Source: Ensifer adhaerens (GTDB lineage Bacteria > Pseudomonadota > Alphaproteobacteria > Rhizobiales > Rhizobiaceae). From it: a stretch of 64,000 nucleotides of DNA. The position numbers were made by a program, and so were the translations under genes. Below the pieces are notes generated by a model. The model was not told where the DNA came from and searched no databases. It saw only the letters and a program-made list of their open reading frames with translations. Positions 8,634-16,624 of this stretch are shown here, piece by piece (position 1 is the first letter of the stretch; the number at the start of each line of letters is the position of its first letter). Location: positions 518,452 to 582,451 of the forward strand of contig NZ_JABEKT010000004.1 in NCBI RefSeq assembly GCF_013283195.1, in the 5' to 3' direction.

Positions 8634-9440
8634 ATGGCCTTCCGCGACGATGATCTGACCTATCTCGAAAGCCACGGCATCCCGCCGCTTCCCGCGCCAG
8701 ATGAGCAGGGTTTTGTCGAGAACCAGGGCGCGCGCATCTGGTATGCGAGCCACGGTTCCGGGCCGGCGGTGATCCTCTTGCACGGCGGCATGGGAAACGG
8801 CGGCAACTGGGGCTATCAGGTGCCGGCAATCGTCGACGCCGGCTACCGCGCCGTCGTCATCGACAGCCGCGGCCACGGCCGCAGTACACGGGATGCACGT
8901 GATTACAGCTACCAGCTGATGGCAGCAGACACCCGCGCCGTGATGGATCGACTGCAGATCCACAAGGCTGCGATCATCGGCTGGAGCGATGGCGCCGATA
9001 CCGGCCTGATCCTCGCCCAGGAAACGCCCGAGCGTGTTGCCGGTGTTTTCTTCTTCGCCTGCAATGTCGACAACTCGGGTACCAGGCCGTTCGAGTTCAC
9101 GCCTGTGATCGGCCGCATCTGGCAGCAGCACCAGAAGGATTATGCCGCACGCTCGACGACACCCGGTGATTTCGAAGCGCTCTCGGCAGCGGTGGAAGCA
9201 ATGCAGCGCACGCAACCGAACCTGTCGGCAGCCGAGCTTGCGGCGATCTCCGTGCCCGTTGCCGTCGTCCTTGGCGAACATGACGAATTCATCAGGCAGG
9301 AGCACATGGCATATCTCGCCGAGACGCTGCCTGACGCAACCCTTAGCATCCTTCCCGGCCTCAGCCATTTTGCGCCGTTGCAAAGGCCCGATGTTTTCGA
9401 TGATGCGGTGCTCGCCTTCTTGAGCGGCGTGCTGCGCTAA
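8634..9440 (+). CDS. Alpha/beta hydrolase
   Basis: A 268-residue soluble hydrolase. The oxyanion segment HGGMGNGG is near residue 48, the nucleophile elbow is GWSDGAD near residue 115 (catalytic Ser), the acid is probably the Asp in LGEHDEF, and the His is in LSHFAP near the C-terminus. The start at 8634 is preferred because AAAGGA lies seven bases upstream; in-frame ATGs at 8601 and 8628 are alternatives. Members of this group cleave small esters, lactones or enol esters; the substrate is not evident. It stands alone, with about 180 bases before it and 140 after it. Confidence 0.85.
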   Translation: MAFRDDDLTYLESHGIPPLPAPDEQGFVENQGARIWYASHGSGPAVILLHGGMGNGGNWGYQVPAIVDAGYRAVVIDSRGHGRSTRDARDYSYQLMAADTRAVMDRLQIHKAAIIGWSDGADTGLILAQETPERVAGVFFFACNVDNSGTRPFEFTPVIGRIWQQHQKDYAARSTTPGDFEALSAAVEAMQRTQPNLSAAELAAISVPVAVVLGEHDEFIRQEHMAYLAETLPDATLSILPGLSHFAPLQRPDVFDDAVLAFLSGVLR

Positions 9441-9583
9441 CGCTGGCTGTTCGGTCGCGAGAACTCTGCCGGCCGGCTGTTGATTTCCGACCCGGTTTTC
9501 GGAAAGCACGTCCTCAAACCACCGAAACCGGTGGCCGGTGTCGGTTACGTGCGATACAACCGATGGGCGATCAGGAGGAAAAA

Positions 9584-10591
9584 ATGCAGAAGTCCGATTA
9601 CCCCAGGGGTACGGTTTCCCGTCTCAGCATCGACAGCGATGTTCTCAAAAGCAACAGGCTCGGGGACCCGACACGGCGCCACGTCGATGTCTATGTCCCC
9701 GCAAACCACGACGGTACCGGCCTGCCGCTGCTCGTCGATCTCGTCGGGTTCACGGCGGGCGGGCCCCTGCACACGGCATGGAAGCCCTTCTTCGAGAACG
9801 TGCCGGAGCGCCTCGACCGGCTGATTGCGACAGGTGAGATGCCGCCGGTGGCCGTCGCCTTTCCCGATTGTTTCACCTCGCTGGGCGGCAACCAATATGT
9901 CAACAGCTCGGTCGTCGGTCGCTGGGAAGATTTCCTCATCGATGAGATGCTTCCGGCAGTGGAGGCCCGCTTCGATTGTGGCGGCACCGGGCGCCGCGGC
10001 GTTTTCGGCAAGAGCTCGGGTGGTTACGGCGCCTTCTCGCATGCCTTCCGGCGGCCGGACATCTGGGCTGGAGCCGCAAGCCATTCGGGTGACGCAGGCT
10101 TCGATCTGATGGCGGCCGATTTCCCCATGGTTTTGCGCGCTCTCGCGCGGCATGGTCTGTCGATCGAAAACTGGTTTCGGGCCTACGAGAAGCGGCAGAA
10201 GCATGCCGACGAGGACATTCCCGTCCTGCTCGTTCTTGCCCAGGCGGCGAGCTACGACCCTGATCCCGACCTTGACGTTTTCAAGGGGCTGCGGCTTCCG
10301 GTCGATCTGGAAACCTGCGAGTTGATAAAGGATCGGTGGAAAAACTGGATGGCCTGCGATCCCGTCGAGCTGGCGAAAACCCATGGTCACAACATCGCCA
10401 AGCTCAAGGCCTTCTACATGGATTGCGGCACCGTGGATCAGTACAACCTGCTTTACGGCAATCGCCGCATCCACCGGACGCTGAAGGAACTCGGCGTCGA
10501 ACATACCTATGAAGAGTTCGAGGACAACCACAATTCGGTCGATTACCGCATGGATGTCAGCCTGCCCTTCCTCGCCAAGGCGCTGCAGTAG
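9584..10591 (+). CDS. Putative esterase (esterase D/enterochelin-esterase-like fold)
   Basis: A 335-residue protein starting at 9584, five bases after a perfect AGGAGG; an earlier in-frame ATG at 9563 lacks such a site. The nucleophile elbow is GKSSGGYGAF (Ser at the second S), preceded by RRHVDVYVPANHDG, the entry strand typical of PF00756-type esterases. A likely catalytic His is in EDNHNSVDYR near the end. No signal peptide, so it acts in the cytoplasm. Substrate unknown. It converges with the DJ-1 family gene, with a strong stem-loop between them. Confidence 0.8.
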   Translation: MQKSDYPRGTVSRLSIDSDVLKSNRLGDPTRRHVDVYVPANHDGTGLPLLVDLVGFTAGGPLHTAWKPFFENVPERLDRLIATGEMPPVAVAFPDCFTSLGGNQYVNSSVVGRWEDFLIDEMLPAVEARFDCGGTGRRGVFGKSSGGYGAFSHAFRRPDIWAGAASHSGDAGFDLMAADFPMVLRALARHGLSIENWFRAYEKRQKHADEDIPVLLVLAQAASYDPDPDLDVFKGLRLPVDLETCELIKDRWKNWMACDPVELAKTHGHNIAKLKAFYMDCGTVDQYNLLYGNRRIHRTLKELGVEHTYEEFEDNHNSVDYRMDVSLPFLAKALQ

Positions 10592-10605
10592 CAAGGACCA
10601 GGGGG

Positions 10606-10632
10606 CACGACCGGCAGGCGTTGCCGGTCGTG
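10606..10632. terminator. Stem-loop between convergent genes
   Basis: CACGACCGGCA (10606-10616) and TGCCGGTCGTG (10622-10632) form an 11-base perfect stem with a five-base loop, 15 bases after the esterase stop. There is no long T run; it probably serves both convergent transcripts. Confidence 0.6.
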
Positions 10633-10689
10633 ATGTCTTGCCAGATGGCAATGAGGGATGCTTGATGAAGTCATCCCTCTGCTCCAATC

Positions 10690-11250
10690 TCAGGCCGCAC
10701 GCCGGTCGTGGCGTCCCTCTTCGATCTCCTCGACGATCTTGGCAACGAAGGCGTCGAGATCGTCGGGAGAGCGGGAGGTGATGATGCCGTGGTCATTGAC
10801 GACCTTGGCATCAACCCACTGTGCGCCGGCATTCTCGACATCCTTGCGGATCGAGGCATAGGAGGTTGCCTTGCGCCCTTTCAATGCGTCGGCCTCCACC
10901 AGCAGCCAGGGCGCATGGCAGATCGCCGCCACCACCTTGCCCGATTGCACGAAATCGGTGACGACCCGCATGGCGTCAGCATCCTTCCGCAGGATATCGG
11001 GATTGATCTGGCCACCGGGCAGTACAAGCGCATCGAAGTCGCGAACAAACACGTCCTTCGCCGTGAGGTCGACATCGACGGTGTCGCTCCAATCGCCCTT
11101 GTCCCAGCCCTTGATGGCACGTTTTTCCGGCGATGCTATGGTCACTGTGGCGCCGCGCTTCGACAGTTCGTCGCGCGGCACCCGCAACTCCGAACGCTCA
11201 TAGCCGTCGGTTGCAAGAATGAGAATTCTGGCGGTGTCGATCGATGGCAT
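10690..11250 (-). CDS. DJ-1/PfpI family protein (type 1 glutamine amidotransferase-like)
   Basis: A 186-residue protein with the complete PfpI/YhbO pattern: RILILATDGYERSEL at the N-terminus, LVLPGGQINPD in the middle and the nucleophile elbow AAICHAPWLL (catalytic Cys) near residue 105. Relatives are cysteine hydrolases or deglycases that act on methylglyoxal-derived damage and are stress induced. The start at ATG 11250 is chosen because AAAGGA precedes it by seven bases; a TTG two codons upstream is less likely. Monocistronic. Confidence 0.88.
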   Translation of the reverse strand: MPSIDTARILILATDGYERSELRVPRDELSKRGATVTIASPEKRAIKGWDKGDWSDTVDVDLTAKDVFVRDFDALVLPGGQINPDILRKDADAMRVVTDFVQSGKVVAAICHAPWLLVEADALKGRKATSYASIRKDVENAGAQWVDAKVVNDHGIITSRSPDDLDAFVAKIVEEIEEGRHDRRAA

Positions 11251-11398
11251 AGCCAAGTCCTTTCCCGGTTTGTGAGCAAGCAGGGAGAACCGGCTGCAGT
11301 TGGAATGGTTCCCTCGTCACGTTTGCGCCGCCGTAAAGCGCATCATGCGCCGGTAGCCAGCAACGACGTCTTGAAGGTCCAACCGTCGACAAACGCCC

Positions 11399-11836
11399 TC
11401 ACGGCGTCAGCAGCCAGAACACCGATCCTGCAAGAAGGATGAAAAGGGCGATAAGCCTGACGAAGCGCTGCATGCCATGCGAGGTGTCACCTCCCAGGAC
11501 CGCGTTCCACAACGCTCCGCCGGAAGCATCGACGTCGGCGGTTGCCGCCAACGCGATCGGCCGGTTCACGGATGTCGCCGCACTGTAATCGTGAGGGCGC
11601 GGCTGCCGGCTCGTCGTCTCGGTTTCGTCATCGTCGATGCCGAAGCTGACAATCCGGCCATCGCCCGCATCGGCCACCTGAGCTTCGCGCGATACGCGAT
11701 CTTCCTGCTCTGGTCGCCCCATGAGCACATCCAGCCACGCGCGGCGTGCCTGCGCCGCTGCGGCATGTCGGGGCCATTGAGCGGATGCTGAAAGGATCGC
11801 CGAAGAGCGGCTGGTTTTGGGGTGACGGAGTGACAT
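11399..11836 (-). CDS. Hypothetical small protein with C-terminal membrane segment
   Basis: A 145-residue ORF with an excellent ribosome site (AAAGGAGG six bases before ATG 11836). The first 120 residues are polar and rich in Arg, Ala and Asp; the last 20 (VRLIALFILLAGSVFWLL) are a membrane helix, so the protein looks tail-anchored in the inner membrane. I recognise no family. It is the only gene on its transcript. Confidence 0.6.
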   Translation of the reverse strand: MSLRHPKTSRSSAILSASAQWPRHAAAAQARRAWLDVLMGRPEQEDRVSREAQVADAGDGRIVSFGIDDDETETTSRQPRPHDYSAATSVNRPIALAATADVDASGGALWNAVLGGDTSHGMQRFVRLIALFILLAGSVFWLLTP

Positions 11837-12181
11837 CGCAGGCCTCCTTTAATTCACAATGCCCCTGAAGCGCGTTTGTTCCATCACCTTCATCGGACGC
11901 GCAAATAAAAAGGGCGCTCAACCCTTGACGAGGAGCGCCCTTTTTTGACCCGGACAGCTTCGAACGCGCGGCTGTCGCCGCTGCAGGAAGCCATCGATAC
12001 GGGTAGTGATGCGTAGATAGTTGAGCGCGTCCGGATTTCAAGGCCTCTTTCCACTTCTTCCGTTGATTGTTCTGAGAACAGGCAGAAGCTGTGCACGCTC
12101 AGTCAAAACTGATTTCACAGCTGGACGCGACGGCGGCGGACGCGTCGGCGATCATGCCTCTCACCAATGAGAGGAGACATC
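11837..12181. other. Intergenic region, 345 bases
   Basis: Lies between the divergent small membrane protein gene and the moaE-like gene. It holds a strong bidirectional terminator (11907-11945) and must hold both promoters, which I could not place with certainty. No convincing ORF is present. Confidence 0.5.
11907..11945. terminator. Rho-independent terminator, symmetrical
   Basis: AAAAAGGGCGCTC (11907-11919) pairs with GAGCGCCCTTTTT (11933-11945) around a 13-base loop. The A run on one side and T run on the other make it functional on either strand. No annotated gene ends just before it on either strand, so it may close a short untranslated transcript. Confidence 0.75.
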
Positions 12182-12970
12182 ATGCGCTTCAAGAACAAGA
12201 CCGCCCTGATTACGGGTGGCGGAACCGGAATTGGTGCGGCAGTTGCGCGCCGCATCCGCGCGGACGGGGGAAATGTCGCGCTCGTCGGCCGACGGCCGGA
12301 GCCTCTGCGCGATGTGGCCGACGAGATCGGGGCAACGGTCGTCGTAGCGGATGCGGCCGACAGCACCAGCATGAAGGCTGCCGTGGCAAGGGTCGCCGAA
12401 ACGTTCGGCGGATTGGACATTCTCATCGCGAATGCCGGCGGTCATGGCGTCGGGCCGACGATCGGAATGTCGGATGAAACCTGGGATCTCGCCGTCCGCC
12501 TGAACCTTAACACGGCCTTCGTCAGCGCGCGGGAATCCCTTCCGCATCTTATCGAGAGCAAAGGTAACATCGTCGTTCTCGCGTCGATCGCCGGATTGTT
12601 CGCAGGACCCGATGCGGCCGGCTACGTCACCATGAAACACGGCTGTATCGGCCTGGCAAAATCGCTGGCGCGCGACTATGGCCGCCGCGGCGTCCGCACC
12701 AACACGGTCTGCCCCGGCTGGGTCACGACCGCGATGGCCGACGAGCAGATGGAATTCATCGTCGAGAAGTTCAAGCTGAAGAGCATCGAGGAAGCCTACG
12801 CGCTTGTCACCAAGGACGTGCCGCTTGGCCGGCCGGCAACGGCCGATGACGTCGCCAATGCCGTCTGCTTCCTGGCGTCCGCGGAAGCCTCGATGATCAA
12901 TGGCGCCGTCCTGACGGTGGATGGCGGTGCCGGCACCGTCGACCTGCCCACACTTGCATTTGCAGAATAG
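12182..12970 (+). CDS. moaE: Short-chain dehydrogenase/reductase, MoaE-like
   Basis: A 262-residue classical SDR: cofactor motif TGGGTGIG at residues 12-19, NAG near residue 90, catalytic Ser in LASIAG and YVTMK (Tyr and Lys) near residue 155, and the usual C-terminal VDGGAG. The start at 12182 is supported by GAGGAG five to six bases upstream. A MoaF-family gene follows after 14 bases. In enteric bacteria an SDR gene (moaE) precedes moaF in the tyramine-induced monoamine regulon, so the symbol is proposed from gene order; the substrate is not known. The gene opens a plus-strand operon of three at the edge of a large amine-catabolic region. Confidence 0.8.
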   Translation: MRFKNKTALITGGGTGIGAAVARRIRADGGNVALVGRRPEPLRDVADEIGATVVVADAADSTSMKAAVARVAETFGGLDILIANAGGHGVGPTIGMSDETWDLAVRLNLNTAFVSARESLPHLIESKGNIVVLASIAGLFAGPDAAGYVTMKHGCIGLAKSLARDYGRRGVRTNTVCPGWVTTAMADEQMEFIVEKFKLKSIEEAYALVTKDVPLGRPATADDVANAVCFLASAEASMINGAVLTVDGGAGTVDLPTLAFAE

Positions 12971-12984
12971 GAGGAGAAGACGAC

Positions 12985-13764
12985 ATGAACCAGAATCCGA
13001 AAGACTGGAAAACCTACGATCAGTTTGCCTATGGCATCGATACCAATCGCCTGCCGGCGAGCGACGCCCTGACCGGATCGACCCAGACGCTCGTCTTTGA
13101 CGACGGCCGGAGGCTGGAGCTGACTTTTGCCAAGGGCAGCGTCGATTGGTCGGACGGCAAGGAAAACGGCACCGACAAGGTCGACGTCGTCGAGGTCGCC
13201 GCAAGCACCTATTTCGTCGAGATCATCTTCAAGAACCGTCCCAAGGAAGCCGAAACGCTGGTTCTCAATGTTGCGAGCCGACGGGCGCTGTCAATCTACT
13301 CCATCGTCCGCGAAAAGGACCAGTTCGCCGGCGAGCCGCAGGTCGCACAGATCTTCCGGACAGGCCGGATCGAAGGTGGCGAGTTGAGCGGGCCGGCACC
13401 GGTAGAGAGCCGTGACCTCGTTGGTCTGCGGGCGCATTTCACCTACAGCCCGAACCATGTCTACGAGCACACCTACCTGTCTTCGCAGCGTTATGCGTGG
13501 CAATGCCTCGTCGGCGTCCAGCGCGGCCATGGCGACGTCGACCTGACGACCACCTACAAGTTCGACGACGACCAGTACATCTTCACCTTTCGCGAGTTCA
13601 AGATCGCGGTCGCCTCCACCTTCTTCTACAATTTCAAGGACATGCGCTCGACCGGCAAGTTCCTGGGCACCACTGGCGACGGCCGGATACAAAACAGCCC
13701 CGCCGGCGCCTTCATTCGCAAGGCATCAATGACCTACTACCTGCCCGGTCAGGAACCGGTGTGA
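12985..13764 (+). CDS. moaF: MoaF family protein
   Basis: A 259-residue soluble protein made of two beta-rich lipocalin-like halves: residues about 20-115 (STQTLVFDDGRRLELTF, YFVEIIFKN) and 150-255 (YTYSPN-like strands ending in the hairpin FTFREFKIAVASTFFYNF). This is the MoaF family. The family label 'molybdenum cofactor' is probably a mix-up, since Klebsiella moaF belongs to the monoamine (tyramine-induced) regulon; that is recalled knowledge, not checked here. Its biochemical role is unknown. It starts 14 bases after moaE with AGGAGG in the gap and is followed 11 bases later by a SnoaL-like gene. Confidence 0.8.
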   Translation: MNQNPKDWKTYDQFAYGIDTNRLPASDALTGSTQTLVFDDGRRLELTFAKGSVDWSDGKENGTDKVDVVEVAASTYFVEIIFKNRPKEAETLVLNVASRRALSIYSIVREKDQFAGEPQVAQIFRTGRIEGGELSGPAPVESRDLVGLRAHFTYSPNHVYEHTYLSSQRYAWQCLVGVQRGHGDVDLTTTYKFDDDQYIFTFREFKIAVASTFFYNFKDMRSTGKFLGTTGDGRIQNSPAGAFIRKASMTYYLPGQEPV

Positions 13765-13775
13765 AAGGCGAGAAC

Positions 13776-14165
13776 ATGCGAACAGCCTACGACATCGTCA
13801 AGGCGCACTACGACGCCAATGACCGGCGCGACATCGACGGTATGCTCTGCGATATCGCTGCGGACTGCCGTTGGACGGAGATGGACGGGTTCCCCTGTGC
13901 CGGCACCTATGTGGGACCGGAAGCGATCCTCGAAAACGTCTTCGTGGCGCTTGGCAAGGATTTCGACGGCTACAGCTTCACGCTGGAACGGCTGCTCGAT
14001 GCCGGCAATGATGTCGTCGCCGTCGGCGACTACGCCGGAACCAACAGGAAAACCGGCAAGGCCTTCCGGGCGCGGGTCGTGCATGTCTGGGGCGTCGCAG
14101 ATGACAAGATCCGGCGCTTCGAGCAGTTTACCGATACGCTGAGAGTGGTTGAAGCAATGCACTAG
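13776..14165 (+). CDS. SnoaL-like/NTF2-fold small protein
   Basis: A 129-residue protein (start ATG 13776, ribosome site AAAGGCGAG) with the NTF2-like pattern: helix YDIVKAHYDANDRRDIDGML, then DCRWTEMDGFPCAGTYVG and a closing beta sheet FRARVVHVWGVADDKIRRFE. SnoaL-like proteins act as small isomerases, hydrolases or ligand-binding proteins. As last gene of the moaE-moaF operon it probably helps the same pathway. Confidence 0.8.
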   Translation: MRTAYDIVKAHYDANDRRDIDGMLCDIAADCRWTEMDGFPCAGTYVGPEAILENVFVALGKDFDGYSFTLERLLDAGNDVVAVGDYAGTNRKTGKAFRARVVHVWGVADDKIRRFEQFTDTLRVVEAMH

Positions 14166-14184
14166 GCGACAGGCGGCTTCGCGT

Positions 14185-15147
14185 TCAGCGAGGCCGCATT
14201 TCCCGTGAGAGCGGGCCTTTCCGCCATTGCGATGGCGAGTGCGCATAGCGGCTGCGAAAGGCACGCGAAAAATGCGCGCTGGATGAAAAGCCGAGGCCAA
14301 AGGCGATCTGGGATATTTCACCCGGATAGCCCCTAGCATCACGCAGACGTATTGCCGCTTCGTCCAGCCTGAGCGTCCAGATATAGTCTGCCGGCGTGAT
14401 GCCCTCTGCCTCGAAAGCGCGATAGATATAGCGCGACGAACAGCCCATGCGCCGCGCGATCACGCCGACATCGAGGTCGGGTCGCGCGATGTTGTCGGCG
14501 ATGAAGTCCTTTGCTCGGCGCCGCAGCAGGCCGAGCGAATGCTCGCCCGGGGCATCGCCCGACGGATCGCCGCCAACCATGGTTCGAACGAGCTCGACCA
14601 TTGTCTGGCCAACGCTTGCGCGGGCCGCATCGTCCAGTTGTGCAATCTCCCGGATCGTTGAATCCATCAGCGACAGCAGGATGCGTTGCATGCCGGCATG
14701 CGCTTGCGGCGCGACGAAGGGCTCCTTCAGCCTTGCGATTGCAGCAGGCGAAAGCGCTTGGCGCGGCAACTGAAGAAGCAGTAGCCGCACGGGCGTTCTG
14801 TTGCTCAAGACATAGGGCCGGCTCGGATCGTAGATGACGACGGCCTCCGCGCCGACCGCCGCGGTGCGATCACTTTGAAGCAGAGACGAGCGGCCGTGCG
14901 TCTGGATGATCAGCTTGATTGCATCGGGATTGCTGGATCCATGGACCACACGATCGCCGATGACCGTATGGATGTCAGCCTCCAGCCGCGTCAGCCGGCA
15001 GTTGCCGAGCATTGCCGATACGAGCGTGCTCTTCTCCTCATTGCCGCCGTCAAAGTCGAGGCGAACATTGCCGAACAAAGTGCGGGCGACACCTGCAAGG
15101 TCGTGTCCTATGGCTGTTTCTAGGGGTCCTCGAGCGGAGGCTGCCAT
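14185..15147 (-). CDS. AraC-family transcriptional regulator (FeaR-like)
   Basis: A 320-residue regulator. Residues 30-185 form a cupin-like sensing domain with the segment AVVIYDPSRPYVLSNRTPVR typical of AraC-binding-2 (FeaR) proteins. Residues 210-315 hold two helix-turn-helix motifs: DLDVGVIARRMGCSSRYIYR and ISQIAFGLGFSSSAHFSRAF. FeaR activates amine oxidase and aldehyde dehydrogenase genes in response to aromatic amines or aldehydes. The gene begins 10 bases after the SDR stop and therefore ends the ABC-transporter operon, convergent with the moaEF operon 19 bases away. It may regulate its own operon. Confidence 0.85.
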   Translation of the reverse strand: MAASARGPLETAIGHDLAGVARTLFGNVRLDFDGGNEEKSTLVSAMLGNCRLTRLEADIHTVIGDRVVHGSSNPDAIKLIIQTHGRSSLLQSDRTAAVGAEAVVIYDPSRPYVLSNRTPVRLLLLQLPRQALSPAAIARLKEPFVAPQAHAGMQRILLSLMDSTIREIAQLDDAARASVGQTMVELVRTMVGGDPSGDAPGEHSLGLLRRRAKDFIADNIARPDLDVGVIARRMGCSSRYIYRAFEAEGITPADYIWTLRLDEAAIRLRDARGYPGEISQIAFGLGFSSSAHFSRAFRSRYAHSPSQWRKGPLSREMRPR

Positions 15148-15157
15148 GACGTCTCCC

Positions 15158-15874
15158 TCACGCGGTCAGGTAGCCGCCATCGACCGGCAGGCAAGCGCCG
15201 GTCACATAGCGCGCCGCTTCGGATGCCAGAAAAACGATCGCGTCCGCCACTTCACCCGCCTCCCCCCATCGCCCGGTGGGAATACGGCTCAGGATCGGCG
15301 CAGAGACGGCTTCGTCGGCAAACAATGCCCGACTGAGCGGGGTGACGATCCAGCCCGGCGCCACGGCATTGACGCGAATGTCGGTCGCCGCATACGCCTG
15401 AGCCAGCGACTTGGTCAGCTGAACAATTGCACCTTTGCTCGCCGAGTATCCCGGCCGGTCGGCCGCCCCGAACGTCGAATACATCGATGCGATATTGACG
15501 ATGGAAGATCCTGACTTCATTCGGTCGCGCGCCAAACGGCAACAATCCATGACGGAGGTGAGATTGATCGCAATCACTTCATCGAACTTGTCCTTGCGCC
15601 ATTCCTGACGATCGCGACTGACGCCGGTGCAATTCACCAGGACATCGATCCGATCCAGGTTTGAGAAGAAGCCTTCGAGCGACCCAGGGCGCAGCACGTC
15701 GACCTCTCTGTTGTCGATCTGCACGTGATGCGGTCCGCCGGATGCGCCCAGCCCACAGGTGATCACGCAGGCGCCGAGTCCGGCGAAACGGAGGGCCGTG
15801 GCGGCGCCGATGCCCGAAGTGCCGCCCGGGATGACGACGGTTTGGCCGGCAAAGAGTTCGCTCGCGAAAGTCAT
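15158..15874 (-). CDS. Short-chain dehydrogenase/reductase
   Basis: A 238-residue classical SDR: GGTSGIG at residues 17-23, NCTG near 85, catalytic Ser in NIASMYS and YSASK (Tyr, Lys) near 140, with VDGGYLTA at the C-terminus. It oxidises or reduces an alcohol/carbonyl pair with NAD(P). It follows the LivF-like gene by 29 bases in the same operon as an aldehyde dehydrogenase and a GMC dehydrogenase, so it likely acts on the transported substrate. Confidence 0.85.
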   Translation of the reverse strand: MTFASELFAGQTVVIPGGTSGIGAATALRFAGLGACVITCGLGASGGPHHVQIDNREVDVLRPGSLEGFFSNLDRIDVLVNCTGVSRDRQEWRKDKFDEVIAINLTSVMDCCRLARDRMKSGSSIVNIASMYSTFGAADRPGYSASKGAIVQLTKSLAQAYAATDIRVNAVAPGWIVTPLSRALFADEAVSAPILSRIPTGRWGEAGEVADAIVFLASEAARYVTGACLPVDGGYLTA

Positions 15875-15903
15875 GTCTGTTCCTTGAGATCGGTGTGTCG
15901 AGA

Positions 15904-16623
15904 TCAGCTCGCGAGATAGGCGCCGTGCAGAATTTCGGGTTGGGCCCTCAGCGCCGCAGACGACCCGTCATAAACCAGCCGCCCGCGCTCGAGCACCAGC
16001 GCATGCGCCGCAAGATCGAGTGCCAGGTTGGCGAATTGTTCGATCAGCAACACGCCGATGCCCCCCTTCGCCGCAAGCTTCAAGGCCTCCGCGAGGCGCT
16101 TGACAACCGCAGGCGCCAGCCCGAGCGAAAGCTCGTCGACGATCATGAAACGTGGCCTGGCGATAAACGCCTGTGCCATCGCCACCATCTGCTTCTGGCC
16201 GCCGGAAAGATCGGACGCCAACTGCGTGCGACGCTCGGCGAGTTCGGGAAAGATGCCGTAGACCGCTTCGAGGCCGTCGGCCCGGGCGCTGCGCGACCCG
16301 TCCAAAGCCGCAACGAGGATATTGTCTTCCACCGTCAGCTGTCCGAGCACGCGATGCCCTTCGGGCACAAGCGCAATTCCGGCGCGCCGGATGCGATCGG
16401 GCGACAGGCCGTCGAGCGGCCTGTCGTCAAGTCGCATGGCTCCACCGGCCAGGGGCAGCACACCGGCAAGCGCCATGACGACGCTCGATTTGCCAGCGCC
16501 GTTGGCGCCAAGAAGCGTGCTGATCTCGCCTGCCCGGATCGTGAACGAGACATCGTGAATGACGCGTTTGCCGCCACGCTCGACCACAAGGCGCTCGACC
16601 TCAACGCAAGATACCTCAGCCAT
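15904..16623 (-). CDS. Branched-chain-type ABC transporter ATPase, LivF family
   Basis: A 239-residue ABC ATPase with Walker A GANGAGKSS near residue 38, Q-loop area VLGQLTVEDNI, signature LSGGQKQM near 135 and Walker B FMIVDELSLGLAP. LivF paired with LivG powers uptake through LivH/LivM. The ATG at 16623 lies one base after the livG stop with GGAGAG seven bases upstream; an in-frame start 11 codons earlier is inside livG and less likely. Substrate of this importer is unknown; neighbouring oxidoreductases suggest an alcohol, amine or aldehyde-yielding compound rather than leucine. Confidence 0.9.
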   Translation of the reverse strand: MAEVSCVEVERLVVERGGKRVIHDVSFTIRAGEISTLLGANGAGKSSVVMALAGVLPLAGGAMRLDDRPLDGLSPDRIRRAGIALVPEGHRVLGQLTVEDNILVAALDGSRSARADGLEAVYGIFPELAERRTQLASDLSGGQKQMVAMAQAFIARPRFMIVDELSLGLAPAVVKRLAEALKLAAKGGIGVLLIEQFANLALDLAAHALVLERGRLVYDGSSAALRAQPEILHGAYLAS

Positions 16624-16624
16624 G

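Noticed and set aside
7128-9509. A 793-codon minus-strand reading frame across the flotillin gene and the hydrolase
   Set aside because: Low-complexity product with no domain; it is the antisense of Ala/Glu-rich coiled-coil coding sequence in high-GC DNA.
12985-13764. MoaF read as a molybdenum cofactor biosynthesis protein
   Set aside because: No molybdopterin genes are nearby and the SDR-MoaF order fits the monoamine regulon instead.
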